Assembly: GCA_018242205.1 (NCBI GenBank)
Contig: JAFECJ010000002.1
Location: 62,001 to 126,000 of the forward strand
DNA: 64,000 nt
Direction: 5' to 3'
From: Pseudomonadota bacterium
Lineage (GTDB): Bacteria; Pseudomonadota; Alphaproteobacteria; Rhizobiales; Xanthobacteraceae
Below are positions 39,684-49,015 of the stretch, piece by piece; within the stretch, counting starts at the first letter, position 1, and each line of letters begins with the position of its first letter. Under the pieces are notes generated by a model, which was not told the DNA's origin, ran no database searches, and was given only the letters and a program-made list of their open reading frames with translations. Position numbers and translations under genes: made by a program.

Positions 39684-42391
39684 CTGAAACACCCGCGGCC
39701 GGCTATGTCGTCCGACTGAATGACGTCACACTTCGCTACGGTGCGACGCTCGCGCTCGATACCGTGACGCTCGACCTGCCGGCCGGCCAGATGGTCGGGC
39801 TCATCGGCCCGGACGGCGTCGGCAAATCAAGCCTGCTTGCGCTCATCGCCGGCGCCCGGCGGATGCAGAGCGGCCGGATCGAGGTGCTCGGCGGCGACAT
39901 CGGTAATGCTCAGCACCGCCGAGGGGTCTGTCCGCGCATCGCCTACATGCCGCAAGGGCTGGGCAAGAATCTTTATCCGACCTTGTCAGTGAAGGAGAAT
40001 ATCGACTTCTTCGCCAGCCTGTTCGGGCAAGGGCGCAAAGAGAGCGAGCACCGTATCGCCGAACTGGTCGAGAGTACCGGCTTGGCACCGTTCGTCGACC
40101 GCCCCGCCGGCAAGCTATCGGGCGGCATGAAGCAGAAGCTCGGCCTGTGCTGCGCGCTGGTCCACGATCCTGACCTTTTGATCCTCGATGAACCGACGAC
40201 TGGCATCGACCCGTTGTCGCGGCGCCAATTCTGGGAGTTGATCGACCGTATCCGCACCGGTCGTCCCGGCATGAGCGTGATCGTCGCCACCGCCTATATG
40301 GAAGAGGCGGCGCGCTTCGACCGGCTGATTGCCATGAACGGCGGTCGCGTGTTGGCCGCCGGCACCGTACCGGACCTGCTGGCGCGCACGAACCAGGCGA
40401 CGCTGGAGGCCGCCTTCATTGCCCTCCTGCCGGAGGCGCAGCGGCGCGGCCATCGGGCCGTCGAAATCATCCCGCGCGATGGCGGCGACGCCGTCGACGC
40501 CATCGAGGCCCAGCATCTCACCATGCGCTTCGGCGACTTCGTCGCGGTCGACGACGTCAGCTTCCACATCCATCAGGGCGAGATCTTCGGCTTCCTCGGC
40601 TCCAATGGCTGCGGCAAGACCACGACGATGAAGATGATCACGGGCCTGTTGCCGCCCAGCGCCGGCAGCGCCGAGCTGTTCGGGCAGCCGCTCGACCCGC
40701 ACGATCTCGCCACCCGCCGGCGCGTCGGTTACATGTCGCAGGGTTTCTCGCTCTACACCGAGCTGACGGTGCGGCAGAACCTGGAGCTGCACGCCCGCCT
40801 ATTCCAGCTTCCGGCCGCCGAAATTCCGGCCCGCGTCGCCGAAGTGGCCGCGCGCTTCGGGCTCACAGCGATCATGGACGACCTGCCGAGCGCGCTGCCG
40901 CTCGGCCAGCGCCAGCGCCTGCAGCTCGCCGTGGCCATGATCCACAAGCCGGCCGTGCTGATCCTCGACGAGCCGACCTCGGGCGTTGATCCGATCGCGC
41001 GTGACGCCTTCTGGCAGACGCTGATCGAACTGTCGCGCCGCGATGGTGTCACCATCTTCATCTCTACCCATTTCATGAACGAGGCCGAGCGCTGCGACCG
41101 GATTTCGCTGATGCATGCCGGCAAGGTACTTGTGAGCGACACGCCCCGGGCGCTGATCGACAAACGCGGCGCGCGGAACCTCGAAGAGGCCTTCATCGGC
41201 TATCTCGAAGACGCCGTCGGCGATCCGCCAGAGGCCCATGCGGCGCCGCTCGCCGTCGAGATGCTCGAGCGCCCGCCAGTGCGCCGGTTCGAGCCGCGTC
41301 GCATGTTCACGTATGCCCACCGCGAGGCGCTGGAGCTTCGCCGCGACGTGATCCGTGCGCTGACCGCCATGCTGGGCAGCGTGATTCTGATGGTGATCTT
41401 CGCCTATGGAATCACGCTGGACGTGGAGAATCTCACCTATGCGGTCCTCGATCGCGACCAGACCGCCATCAGCCAGAATTACGCCCTCAACATCGCCGGC
41501 TCGCGCTATTTCACCGAGAGAAGGCCGATCATCGACTACGCCGATCTCGATCGACGAATGCGGTCGGGTGAGCTGTCGCTGGCGGTCGAAATCCCGCCCG
41601 GCTTTGGCCGGGACATGACCCGCGGTCATGAAGTGCAGATCGGCGCCTGGATCGACGGCTCCATGCCGATGCGCGCCGATACGATCGAAGGCTATGTTCA
41701 GGCGATGCACGCTCAGTGGCTGAGCGGCGTGGCACACCTGTCGAGCCCCGTGAACGTCGCGCTGCGTTACCGCTACAATCCCAACGTCAAGAGTGTGATC
41801 GCCATGGTGCCGGCAGTCATTCCAATGCTGCTGCTGCTCATCCCAGCCATGCTGACCGCGCTCAGCGTGGTGCGCGAAAAGGAGCTCGGCTCGATCGTCA
41901 ATCTCTACGTGACGCCGACCACGCGACTGGAATTCCTGCTCGGCAAGCAAATTCCTTACGTCGTCCTGGCCCTGTTCAACTTCGTCCTGCTGACCGTGAT
42001 GTCGGTGACGTGGTTCGGCGTGCCGCTGAAGGGCAGCTTCGCCGCCTTGCTGCTCGGCGCCTGGCTCTATGTCATCTCGGCCACCGCCATGGGGCTCCTG
42101 ATGTCGTCGTTCATGAAGAGCCAGGTCGCGGCGGTGTTTGGCACGGCCATCGTGACGTTGATCCCGGCAATCGAATATAGCGGCTTCATCAATCCGGTTT
42201 CGTCGCTGCACGGCTTCGAAGCCGTGATCGGTCACGTCTATCCGACCAGTCACTTCCTGACCATCTCGCGCGGAATTTTCGCCAAAGGCTTGGGACTTGG
42301 CGACCTGCAAGTCCCGTTTCTGGCGCTGCTCATTGCGATTCCGGTCCTGATCGGCACGTGCGGCCTCCTCTTGAAGAAGCAGGAGAGCTAA
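39680..42391 (+). CDS. rbbA: Fused double-ATPase/permease ABC protein, RbbA type
   Basis: A 903-residue fusion close to E. coli RbbA/YhiH (911). First ATPase: Walker [10 protein letters not shown], signature [11 protein letters not shown], Walker [14 protein letters not shown]. Second ATPase: [21 protein letters not shown], but with a degenerate signature [11 protein letters not shown] instead of LSGGQ. The last 370 residues or so are an ABC-2 permease (helices around [20 protein letters not shown] and five more near the end). ATG 39680 overlaps the adaptor stop. RbbA was first described as a ribosome-bound ATPase, but context says exporter. It is followed 3 nt later by the second permease. 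Confidence 0.93.
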   Translation: MTETPAAGYVVRLNDVTLRYGATLALDTVTLDLPAGQMVGLIGPDGVGKSSLLALIAGARRMQSGRIEVLGGDIGNAQHRRGVCPRIAYMPQGLGKNLYPTLSVKENIDFFASLFGQGRKESEHRIAELVESTGLAPFVDRPAGKLSGGMKQKLGLCCALVHDPDLLILDEPTTGIDPLSRRQFWELIDRIRTGRPGMSVIVATAYMEEAARFDRLIAMNGGRVLAAGTVPDLLARTNQATLEAAFIALLPEAQRRGHRAVEIIPRDGGDAVDAIEAQHLTMRFGDFVAVDDVSFHIHQGEIFGFLGSNGCGKTTTMKMITGLLPPSAGSAELFGQPLDPHDLATRRRVGYMSQGFSLYTELTVRQNLELHARLFQLPAAEIPARVAEVAARFGLTAIMDDLPSALPLGQRQRLQLAVAMIHKPAVLILDEPTSGVDPIARDAFWQTLIELSRRDGVTIFISTHFMNEAERCDRISLMHAGKVLVSDTPRALIDKRGARNLEEAFIGYLEDAVGDPPEAHAAPLAVEMLERPPVRRFEPRRMFTYAHREALELRRDVIRALTAMLGSVILMVIFAYGITLDVENLTYAVLDRDQTAISQNYALNIAGSRYFTERRPIIDYADLDRRMRSGELSLAVEIPPGFGRDMTRGHEVQIGAWIDGSMPMRADTIEGYVQAMHAQWLSGVAHLSSPVNVALRYRYNPNVKSVIAMVPAVIPMLLLLIPAMLTALSVVREKELGSIVNLYVTPTTRLEFLLGKQIPYVVLALFNFVLLTVMSVTWFGVPLKGSFAALLLGAWLYVISATAMGLLMSSFMKSQVAAVFGTAIVTLIPAIEYSGFINPVSSLHGFEAVIGHVYPTSHFLTISRGIFAKGLGLGDLQVPFLALLIAIPVLIGTCGLLLKKQES

Positions 42392-42394
42392 GCA

Positions 42395-43516
42395 ATGCGC
42401 CTTGCCAATGTCGCCAATCTGGGTGTCAAGGAATTGCGCAGCCTGTCGCGCGATCCGGTCATGCTGATCTTCATCGTCTATGCGTTCACAGTGGCGATCT
42501 ATTCGGCGGCGGCCGCCATCCCCGAGACGCTGAACAATGCCTCGATCGGCATCATCGACGAGGATCGTTCGACGCTGTCGAATCGCATTGTGGGCGCGTT
42601 CTATCCGCCGTACTTCAACGCCCCGAAACTGATCACGCGAGCCGAGATGGATGCTGGGTTGGACGACGGCTCGATCACCTTCGCGATCGACATCCCGCCG
42701 AATTTCCAGCGCGATGTGCTGGCCGGCAAGGTGCCGGATATTCAGCTCAACGTCGATGCCACGCGCGTCAGCCAGGCCTTTACCGGCGCCGGCAACATTC
42801 AGACCATCGTCACTACCGAGGTGACCGCCTTCGCCAGGCGCTATCGGTCGGAGACCGTGCTGCCGGTCGATCTGGCCTTGCGCATGCGTTTCAATCCGAC
42901 CGCGAACAAGTCGTGGTTCGGCGCCGTGGTCGAAGTCATCAATCAGGTGACGCTGTTATCGATTGTTCTTGCCGGTGCCGCGCTGATCCGCGAACGCGAG
43001 CACGGCACCATCGAACATCTGCTGGTCATGCCGGTGACGCCGGCGGAAATCATGGTGAGCAAGATCTGGTCGATGGCGTTGGTGGTGCTGGTTGCCGATG
43101 CCGCCTCGCTTGCGTTCGTCGTACAGGGCCTGCTGGGGGTGCCGATCCAGGGATCGATATCGCTGTTCCTGCTCGGCGCCGCGTTCAACTTGTTCGCGAC
43201 CACGTCGTTGGGCATCTTCCTTGCGACCATGGCGCGCTCAATGCCGCAATTCGCGCTGCTGACCATCCTGATCATCATGCCGCTGGAAATTTTGTCGGGC
43301 GGCACGACGCCGCGCGAGAGCATGCCGGTGTTCGTGCAGGACGTCATGCTGGCGGCGCCGACTACGCATTTCGTGTCGCTGGCACAGGCGATTCTGTTTC
43401 GCGGCGCCGGCCTCTCCGTGGTGTGGCCGCAGTTCCTGGCGCTCATCGGTATTGGCGGCGCGCTGTTCACCGTGGCGATGCTGCGCTTCCGCAAGGCAAT
43501 CGGCGAGATGGTCTGA
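42395..43516 (+). CDS. yhhJ: ABC-2 type permease, YhhJ-like
   Basis: A 373-residue ABC-2 permease. N-terminal helix in LIFIVYAFTVAIYSAAAAIP, a periplasmic domain (about 45-170, with IGIIDEDRSTLSNRIVGAF), then five or six C-terminal helices, including the conserved IREREHGTIEHLLVMPVTPAEIMVSKIWSM split by the ABC-2 signature. It pairs with the permease half of the upstream RbbA-type protein. It ends the FixK-box operon before a bidirectional terminator. Confidence 0.92.
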   Translation: MRLANVANLGVKELRSLSRDPVMLIFIVYAFTVAIYSAAAAIPETLNNASIGIIDEDRSTLSNRIVGAFYPPYFNAPKLITRAEMDAGLDDGSITFAIDIPPNFQRDVLAGKVPDIQLNVDATRVSQAFTGAGNIQTIVTTEVTAFARRYRSETVLPVDLALRMRFNPTANKSWFGAVVEVINQVTLLSIVLAGAALIREREHGTIEHLLVMPVTPAEIMVSKIWSMALVVLVADAASLAFVVQGLLGVPIQGSISLFLLGAAFNLFATTSLGIFLATMARSMPQFALLTILIIMPLEILSGGTTPRESMPVFVQDVMLAAPTTHFVSLAQAILFRGAGLSVVWPQFLALIGIGGALFTVAMLRFRKAIGEMV

Positions 43517-43539
43517 CAGAGCAGGTGGCGGCCAAAAGA

Positions 43540-43567
43540 AATGGCCGGGCGCTAAGGCCCGGCCATT
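43540..43567. terminator. Bidirectional terminator between yhhJ and gltA
   Basis: A perfect 10-bp inverted repeat (AATGGCCGGG 43540-43549, CCCGGCCATT 43558-43567) with an 8-nt loop, placed in the 74-nt gap between two convergent genes. Short A and T stretches flank it on both sides. It can end both transcripts. Confidence 0.75.
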
Positions 43568-43590
43568 GATTGTCGTAGATATCGACGCCG

Positions 43591-44901
43591 TTACTTGCGC
43601 CGAGAGATCGGCACGAAGTCGCGTTCGGTCGCGCCGGTGTAGAGCTGGCGCGGACGGCCGATCTTCTGCTTCGGATCTTCGATCATTTCCTTCCACTGCG
43701 CGATCCAGCCGACGGTGCGGGCGACCGCGAACAGCACTGTGAACATTGTGGTCGGGAAGCCCATCGCCTTGAGCGTGATGCCCGAATAGAAGTCGATGTT
43801 CGGGTACAGCTTCTTCTCGATGAAGTACTCGTCGTGTAGCGCGATGCGTTCGAGCTCCATGGCGACGTCGAGCAGCGGGTCGTCCTTGATGCCGAGTTCG
43901 GCCAGCACCTCGTGGCAGGTCTTCTGCATGATCTTGGCGCGCGGGTCATAGTTCTTGTAGACACGGTGGCCAAAGCCCATCAGGCGATAGCTGTCGTTCT
44001 TGTCCTTCGCGCGGCGCACGAACTCCGGAATGCGATCGACCGTGCCGATCTCGCTCAGCATGTTGAGTGCGGCTTCGTTGGCGCCGCCATGCGCCGGGCC
44101 CCACAGACAGGCACAGCCGGCCGCGATGCAGGCGAAGGGGTTGGCGCCTGAGGAACCTGCCAGTCGTACGGTCGAGGTCGAGGCGTTCTGCTCGTGATCG
44201 GCGTGCAGGATGAAGATGCGGTCCATGGCGCGCGCCAGTACTGGGTTCGGCTTGTAATCTTCAGCCGGCACCGCAAAGCACATGCGCAGGAAGTTAGTCG
44301 AGTAATCGAGGTTGTTCTGCGGATAGACGAAAGGCTGGCCGACCGAATATTTGTAGGCCATGGCGGCAAGCGTTGGCACCTTGGCGATCATGCGGATCGA
44401 CGCAATCATGCGCTGCGTCGGGTCCGAGATGTCGGTGGAGTCGTGATAGAACGCCGACAGCGCGCCGATCGAGCCGGTCATGATCGCCATCGGATGCGCG
44501 TCGCGGCGGAAGCCCTGGAAGAAGCGGGTCATCTGCTCATGCACCATGGTGTGGCGCGTGACGCGGTAGTCGAAGTCGGACTTCTGCGCGGCGGTCGGCA
44601 GTTCACCGTACAACAGAAGATAACAGGTCTCGAGGAAGTCGCCGTGCTCGGCGAGCTGGTCGATCGGGTAACCGCGATACAGCAGCACGCCTTCGTCGCC
44701 GTCGATGTAGGTGATCTTGGACTCGCAGCTCGCCGTCGAGGTGAAGCCGGGGTCGTAGGTGAAGATGCCGCTCTGGCCATAGAGCTTGGAGATGTCGAGG
44801 ACATCCGGCCCGATGGTGCCCTTGTAAACAGGGAAGTCAAAGTTCTTGTTACCGACGGTGATCGAGCCGGTTGCTTGGTTGGCGTCCGTTTTGGCGTCCA
44901 T
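43591..44901 (-). CDS. gltA: Citrate synthase
   Basis: A 436-residue type II (hexameric, Gram-negative) citrate synthase; acetyl-CoA + oxaloacetate to citrate. Start ATG 44901 ([17 protein letters not shown]); upstream codons lack family similarity. Catalytic residues lie in [50 protein letters not shown] and the Asp in [10 protein letters not shown] cysteine-containing N-terminal domain for NADH inhibition ([16 protein letters not shown]) is present. It lies 228 nt downstream of gltX on the same strand. Confidence 0.97.
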   Translation of the reverse strand: MDAKTDANQATGSITVGNKNFDFPVYKGTIGPDVLDISKLYGQSGIFTYDPGFTSTASCESKITYIDGDEGVLLYRGYPIDQLAEHGDFLETCYLLLYGELPTAAQKSDFDYRVTRHTMVHEQMTRFFQGFRRDAHPMAIMTGSIGALSAFYHDSTDISDPTQRMIASIRMIAKVPTLAAMAYKYSVGQPFVYPQNNLDYSTNFLRMCFAVPAEDYKPNPVLARAMDRIFILHADHEQNASTSTVRLAGSSGANPFACIAAGCACLWGPAHGGANEAALNMLSEIGTVDRIPEFVRRAKDKNDSYRLMGFGHRVYKNYDPRAKIMQKTCHEVLAELGIKDDPLLDVAMELERIALHDEYFIEKKLYPNIDFYSGITLKAMGFPTTMFTVLFAVARTVGWIAQWKEMIEDPKQKIGRPRQLYTGATERDFVPISRRK

Positions 44902-45129
44902 GGTCGAACCCTCGGATTTCGGAGCGGCAATGCGCTGCTTTATTGGCCTTAAAGCCGGACGGGGACGGCGCCAGAGAGGCGCTAAAGGCATCCAGCCTTC
45001 ATTTCGGTAGCCCATCCGTGTGTGCGCTGCAAGATCGCGCAAACGCAGGGGCTGCCTCGCATATGGGCATGGATTTCGTCGCCAAAGGATTGACGGAACG
45101 AAAATTTACCGCCTCGTTATCCGGTCCGC

Positions 45130-46554
45130 TCAGGACGCGGCCTGGTCGCGCAGGCGGGCCAGGCTCTCGATTCGCCCCAGCACCGCCAAAACGTCGAAAA
45201 TTGGCGGCGAGGTGGTCTTGCCCGTGAGCGCCGCGCGTAAGGGCTGCGCCACGGCACCGAGCTTGACAGTGGCGGTCTCGGCGAAGCTGCGGACCACGGC
45301 TTCGATGGCCGGTCCGTTCCACTCCGGAATGGTTTCCAGTGCCGGGATCAACTTGCCCAGCAGCCCCTTGGCCTCCGGCGTCAGCAATCCCTTGGCCTGA
45401 TCGGTAATAGGGAGCGGGCGGCTCGCCCACACAAAACGCGAGGCCTCGAACAGCTCGACCAGCGTCTTGGCGCGCTCCTTCAGGCCCGGCATGGCGACGA
45501 GCAGCTTGTCGCGGAGCGCCGCGTTCATCTTGTTGGCCAAGGCTTCGCCGCCGGCGATGTGTGGCAGCAGGTCTTCGAGCGCGGTGATTAAGGCCGCGTC
45601 CGGCGTATTGCGGATGTAGTGGCCGTTGAGGTTTTCCAGCTTGGCGAAATCGAAGCGTGCCGGCGAACGGCCTATGGCGGGCAGATCGAACGCCTCGACC
45701 ATTTCCTCGGGCGTGAAGATTTCCTGGTCGCCATGCGACCAACCGAGGCGCACAAGGTAGTTGCGCATCGCCGCCGGCAGGTAGCCCATGGCGCGGTAGG
45801 CATCGACGCCAAGGGCGCCGTGGCGCTTCGACAGCTTCGAGCCGTCCGGCCCATGGATCAGCGGGATATGCGCCATGGTCGGCACCGACCAGCCCAGCGC
45901 CTCGTAGATCTGCTTTTGCCGGGCGGCATTGGTCAGGTGGTCGTCGCCGCGGATGATGTGGGTGACACCCATGTCGTGGTCGTCGACCACGACCGCCAGC
46001 ATGTAGGTCGGCGTGCCGTCGGAGCGCAGAAGGACGAGGTCGTCGAGGTCGGAGTTCTGCCAGACGACGCGGCCCTGGACCTGGTCCTCGATCGCTGTCT
46101 CGCCGGTTGCCGGCGCCTTGAGGCGGATGACTGGCTTGACGCCGGCGGGGGCCTCAGACGGATCGCGGTCGCGCCATAGGCCGTTGTACAGCTTGGAGCG
46201 GCCTTCCTTGCGCGCAGCTTCGCGCATCGCCGTCAGCTCCTCCGGCGAGGCGTAGCAGCGGTAGGCCTTTCCGGCGGCGAGCAACTGCTCGACGGCCTCG
46301 CGGTGTCGGTCGGCGCGGGCGAACTGGAAGATCGGGTCGCCTTCCCAGGTCAGGCCGAGCCAGGTCAGGCCGTCAAGGATGGCGTCGATGGCGGCGTCGG
46401 TCGAGCGCTCGCGGTCAGTGTCCTCGATTCGCAGCAGCATCTTGCCGCCGCAGTGGCGGGCATAGAGCCAGTTGAACAGCGCCGTCCGGGCGCCGCCAAT
46501 ATGGAGGAAGCCGGTTGGGGAAGGCGCGAAGCGGGTGACGACAGGTGCGTTCAT
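45130..46554 (-). CDS. gltX: Glutamyl-tRNA synthetase
   Basis: A 474-residue class I synthetase. HIGH-type motif in [21 protein letters not shown] split around FLHIGG, zinc/acceptor domain ([21 protein letters not shown]), and KMSKS-type [12 protein letters not shown] are present, with the helical anticodon domain after residue about 300. It charges tRNA-Glu; many alphaproteobacteria also mischarge tRNA-Gln with it and amidate by GatCAB, but a separate glnS is encoded divergently 141 nt away. The gltX-gltA order is the usual one. Confidence 0.96.
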   Translation of the reverse strand: MNAPVVTRFAPSPTGFLHIGGARTALFNWLYARHCGGKMLLRIEDTDRERSTDAAIDAILDGLTWLGLTWEGDPIFQFARADRHREAVEQLLAAGKAYRCYASPEELTAMREAARKEGRSKLYNGLWRDRDPSEAPAGVKPVIRLKAPATGETAIEDQVQGRVVWQNSDLDDLVLLRSDGTPTYMLAVVVDDHDMGVTHIIRGDDHLTNAARQKQIYEALGWSVPTMAHIPLIHGPDGSKLSKRHGALGVDAYRAMGYLPAAMRNYLVRLGWSHGDQEIFTPEEMVEAFDLPAIGRSPARFDFAKLENLNGHYIRNTPDAALITALEDLLPHIAGGEALANKMNAALRDKLLVAMPGLKERAKTLVELFEASRFVWASRPLPITDQAKGLLTPEAKGLLGKLIPALETIPEWNGPAIEAVVRSFAETATVKLGAVAQPLRAALTGKTTSPPIFDVLAVLGRIESLARLRDQAAS

Positions 46555-46695
46555 CGCGGGCCCTGTACCACAGGTACCGTCACGAGTGGCAAGGCATTTG
46601 ACATCGAGGTAACCGACACGTCATTGGGGGGGACCGGCATGGCGGCGCCGGGCAGGGCGTGGGCCCGGTCTTGAGTGGCAGGTTTGGACAAGAGC

Positions 46696-48393
46696 ATGGC
46701 GAGCGACGACAAGTCTTTGGCGACCCCGGCGGCGGCCGAAGCGGGGCGCGATTTCATCCGCGACATCGTGGCGGCCGACTTGGCGAACGGCAAGATTGGC
46801 GCTGTGGTCACCCGCTTCCCGCCGGAACCGAACGGCTACCTGCATCTCGGCCACGCCAAATCGATCTGCCTGAACTTCGGCGTCGCCCAGGAGTTCGGCG
46901 GCCGCTGCCACCTGCGCTTTGACGATACCAACCCGGTCAAGGAAGAGCAGGAATATATCGACGCTATCCAGCGCGACGTGCGCTGGCTGGGCTTCGACTG
47001 GGGTGAGCACCTCTATTTCGCCTCCGACTATTTCGAGCAGCTCTATGCCTGGGCCGAGGATCTGATCCGCGCCGGCAAGGCCTATGTCGACGACCAGACG
47101 CCCGACGAAATGCGCGGCAACCGCGGCACGCTCACCGAGCCCGGCAAGAATTCACCGTTTCGCGACCGCACGGTCGAGGAGAACCTCGACCTGTTCCGCC
47201 GCATGCGCGCCGGCGAGTTCCCCAATGGCGCCCGCGTGCTGCGCGCCAAGATCGACATGGCCTCGGGCAACATCAACCTGCGCGACCCGGTGATGTACCG
47301 CATCCTGCACGCGCATCACCCGCGTACCGGGACCGCCTGGAAGATCTATCCGAGCTACGACTACGCCCACGGCCAGTCGGACGCGATCGAACAGGTCACG
47401 CATTCGGTCTGCACGCTGGAGTTCGAGGATCACCGGCCGCTGTACGACTGGTTCATCGCCAATCTCTCCGTACCGTCGCAGCCGCATCAGTACGAATTCG
47501 CGCGGCTCAATCTGACGTATACCGTGCTGTCGAAGCGCGTGTTGACCACGCTGGTGCGCGACCAGCACGTGTCGGGCTGGGACGATCCGCGCATGCCCAC
47601 CCTGGCCGGGCTGCGCCGCCGCGGCGTGCCGCCGGCGGCGCTGCGCGATTTCGTCAAGCGCATCGGCGTCGCCAAGGCCAATTCGACCGTCGACTACGGC
47701 ATGTTCGAATTCTCGATCCGCGAGGTGCTCAACAAGACTGCGCAGCGCCGCATGGCCGTGCTGAAGCCGCTCAAGGTCGTGATCGAGAACTATCCGGAAG
47801 GCCAGGTCGAGGAGCTGGAGGCGGTCAATCATCCCGACGATCCGGCAGCCGGCAGCCGCAAGATCAAGTTCGGCCGCGAGCTCTTTATCGAGCAGGACGA
47901 CTTCATGGAGAACCCGCCGAAGAAGTTCTTCCGGCTGTCGCCGGGCATGGAAGTGCGCCTGCGCTACGCCTACTTCATCACCTGCAAGGAAGTGGTGAAG
48001 GACGCGGCCGGCAACATCGCCGAACTGCGCTGCACCTACGATCCGGCGACCAAGGGCGGCAACGCGCCGGACGGCCGCAAGGTCAAGGCCACCATCCACT
48101 GGGTGTCGGCGAAGGACTCCGTGCCGGCCGAGGTGCGGCTCTACAATCCGTTGTTCGCCAAGCCCGATCCGAAGGCCGGCGAGGGGTTCGAGAAGGATCT
48201 CAACCCGAATTCGCTCGAAGTCCTGAGCGACGCGCGGCTCGAGCCGTCGCTGGCGGAGATGAACTTCGAGGATGCGATCCAGTTCGAACGCAACGGCTAC
48301 TTCTGCCGCGACAAGGACTCGACGCCGGGAAAACCGGTATTCAACCGCACCGTCGGCCTGCGAGACACCTTCGCCAAGGAAGTCGGCAAATAG
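46696..48393 (+). CDS. glnS: Glutaminyl-tRNA synthetase
   Basis: A 565-residue class I synthetase of the GlnRS group. Class motifs [21 protein letters not shown] (HLGH) split at the Gly, the GlnRS-specific RFDDTNP and [18 protein letters not shown]-like block with [10 protein letters not shown], and VLSKR are visible. The C-terminal two-barrel anticodon domain spans about 345-555. Start: ATG 46696 is chosen; a GTG at 46675 would add seven residues. Its presence beside gltX shows that this organism can charge tRNA-Gln directly. It is followed 20 nt later by an acetyltransferase. Confidence 0.95.
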   Translation: MASDDKSLATPAAAEAGRDFIRDIVAADLANGKIGAVVTRFPPEPNGYLHLGHAKSICLNFGVAQEFGGRCHLRFDDTNPVKEEQEYIDAIQRDVRWLGFDWGEHLYFASDYFEQLYAWAEDLIRAGKAYVDDQTPDEMRGNRGTLTEPGKNSPFRDRTVEENLDLFRRMRAGEFPNGARVLRAKIDMASGNINLRDPVMYRILHAHHPRTGTAWKIYPSYDYAHGQSDAIEQVTHSVCTLEFEDHRPLYDWFIANLSVPSQPHQYEFARLNLTYTVLSKRVLTTLVRDQHVSGWDDPRMPTLAGLRRRGVPPAALRDFVKRIGVAKANSTVDYGMFEFSIREVLNKTAQRRMAVLKPLKVVIENYPEGQVEELEAVNHPDDPAAGSRKIKFGRELFIEQDDFMENPPKKFFRLSPGMEVRLRYAYFITCKEVVKDAAGNIAELRCTYDPATKGGNAPDGRKVKATIHWVSAKDSVPAEVRLYNPLFAKPDPKAGEGFEKDLNPNSLEVLSDARLEPSLAEMNFEDAIQFERNGYFCRDKDSTPGKPVFNRTVGLRDTFAKEVGK

Positions 48394-48413
48394 TGAAATA
48401 ACGGGAGGCGCGT

Positions 48414-48929
48414 TTGGCCTTCGTCGTCAGACGCCTGGTCGAGGAAGACGCCGAGGCGCTGCGCGCATTGCGTCTCGACGCGCTCGGCCGTCACCCGGAA
48501 GCGTTTCTCACAAGCTACGAGGAAGAAATCGCGCGGCCGTTTGAATGGTTCAAAATGGTTGCCCGCGGTTCGGGGCGCGACTTGGCCTTCGGTGCTTTCG
48601 AGAACGGGACGCTCATCGGCATGGCCGGCTTCGTCGCCGGCGAGCGCGACAAGGAACGGCACAAGGGCACCTTGGTCTCGGTTTATGTGCAGCCAGCCTT
48701 GCAGAGGCGGGGCGTGGGCCGCGCCCTCGTCGAGGCGGTCATGGCTTACGCCGCGGCGCACGTCATGATCCTGCAGGTCACTGTCGGCGCCGACAATGCC
48801 GCGGCGGGCACCCTCTATCGCAGGCTGGGCTTCTTGCGGTTCGGCACCGAGCCAAAGGCCATCGAGGTTGGCGGCCGCTTCCTCGACAACGACCTCCTGC
48901 AGATCGATTTTTCGGCCGAGGCCGGCTGA
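48414..48929 (+). CDS. GNAT family N-acetyltransferase
   Basis: A 171-residue acetyltransferase starting at TTG 48414; a strong GGGAGG site 5-10 nt upstream supports this rare start. Motif A for acetyl-CoA is in VSVYVQPALQRRGVGRALVEA (Q-x-x-G-x-G), motif B in GTLYRRLGFLRFGTEP. Substrate unknown. It sits 20 nt after glnS and is probably co-transcribed with it. It ends 86 nt before comEC. Confidence 0.85.
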   Translation: MAFVVRRLVEEDAEALRALRLDALGRHPEAFLTSYEEEIARPFEWFKMVARGSGRDLAFGAFENGTLIGMAGFVAGERDKERHKGTLVSVYVQPALQRRGVGRALVEAVMAYAAAHVMILQVTVGADNAAAGTLYRRLGFLRFGTEPKAIEVGGRFLDNDLLQIDFSAEAG

Positions 48930-49015
48930 TCGGCGCTCGGTCCGTTCACAACCGTTCTCCTAGTCACAACCTGTGGCTGCCGTAGCATCGTCCCCGGTTG
49001 TGGGCGGGTGGCGTC

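Noticed and set aside
46598-46626. TTGACA upstream of glnS as a possible promoter.
   Set aside because: At the right distance (17 nt) the -10 candidate is TCATTG, which matches the consensus at almost no position.
48944-48957. GTTC-N6-GTTC about 60 bp upstream of comEC, resembling a LexA box.
   Set aside because: The spacer is six bases instead of seven; known alphaproteobacterial LexA boxes need seven, and no clear promoter overlaps it.
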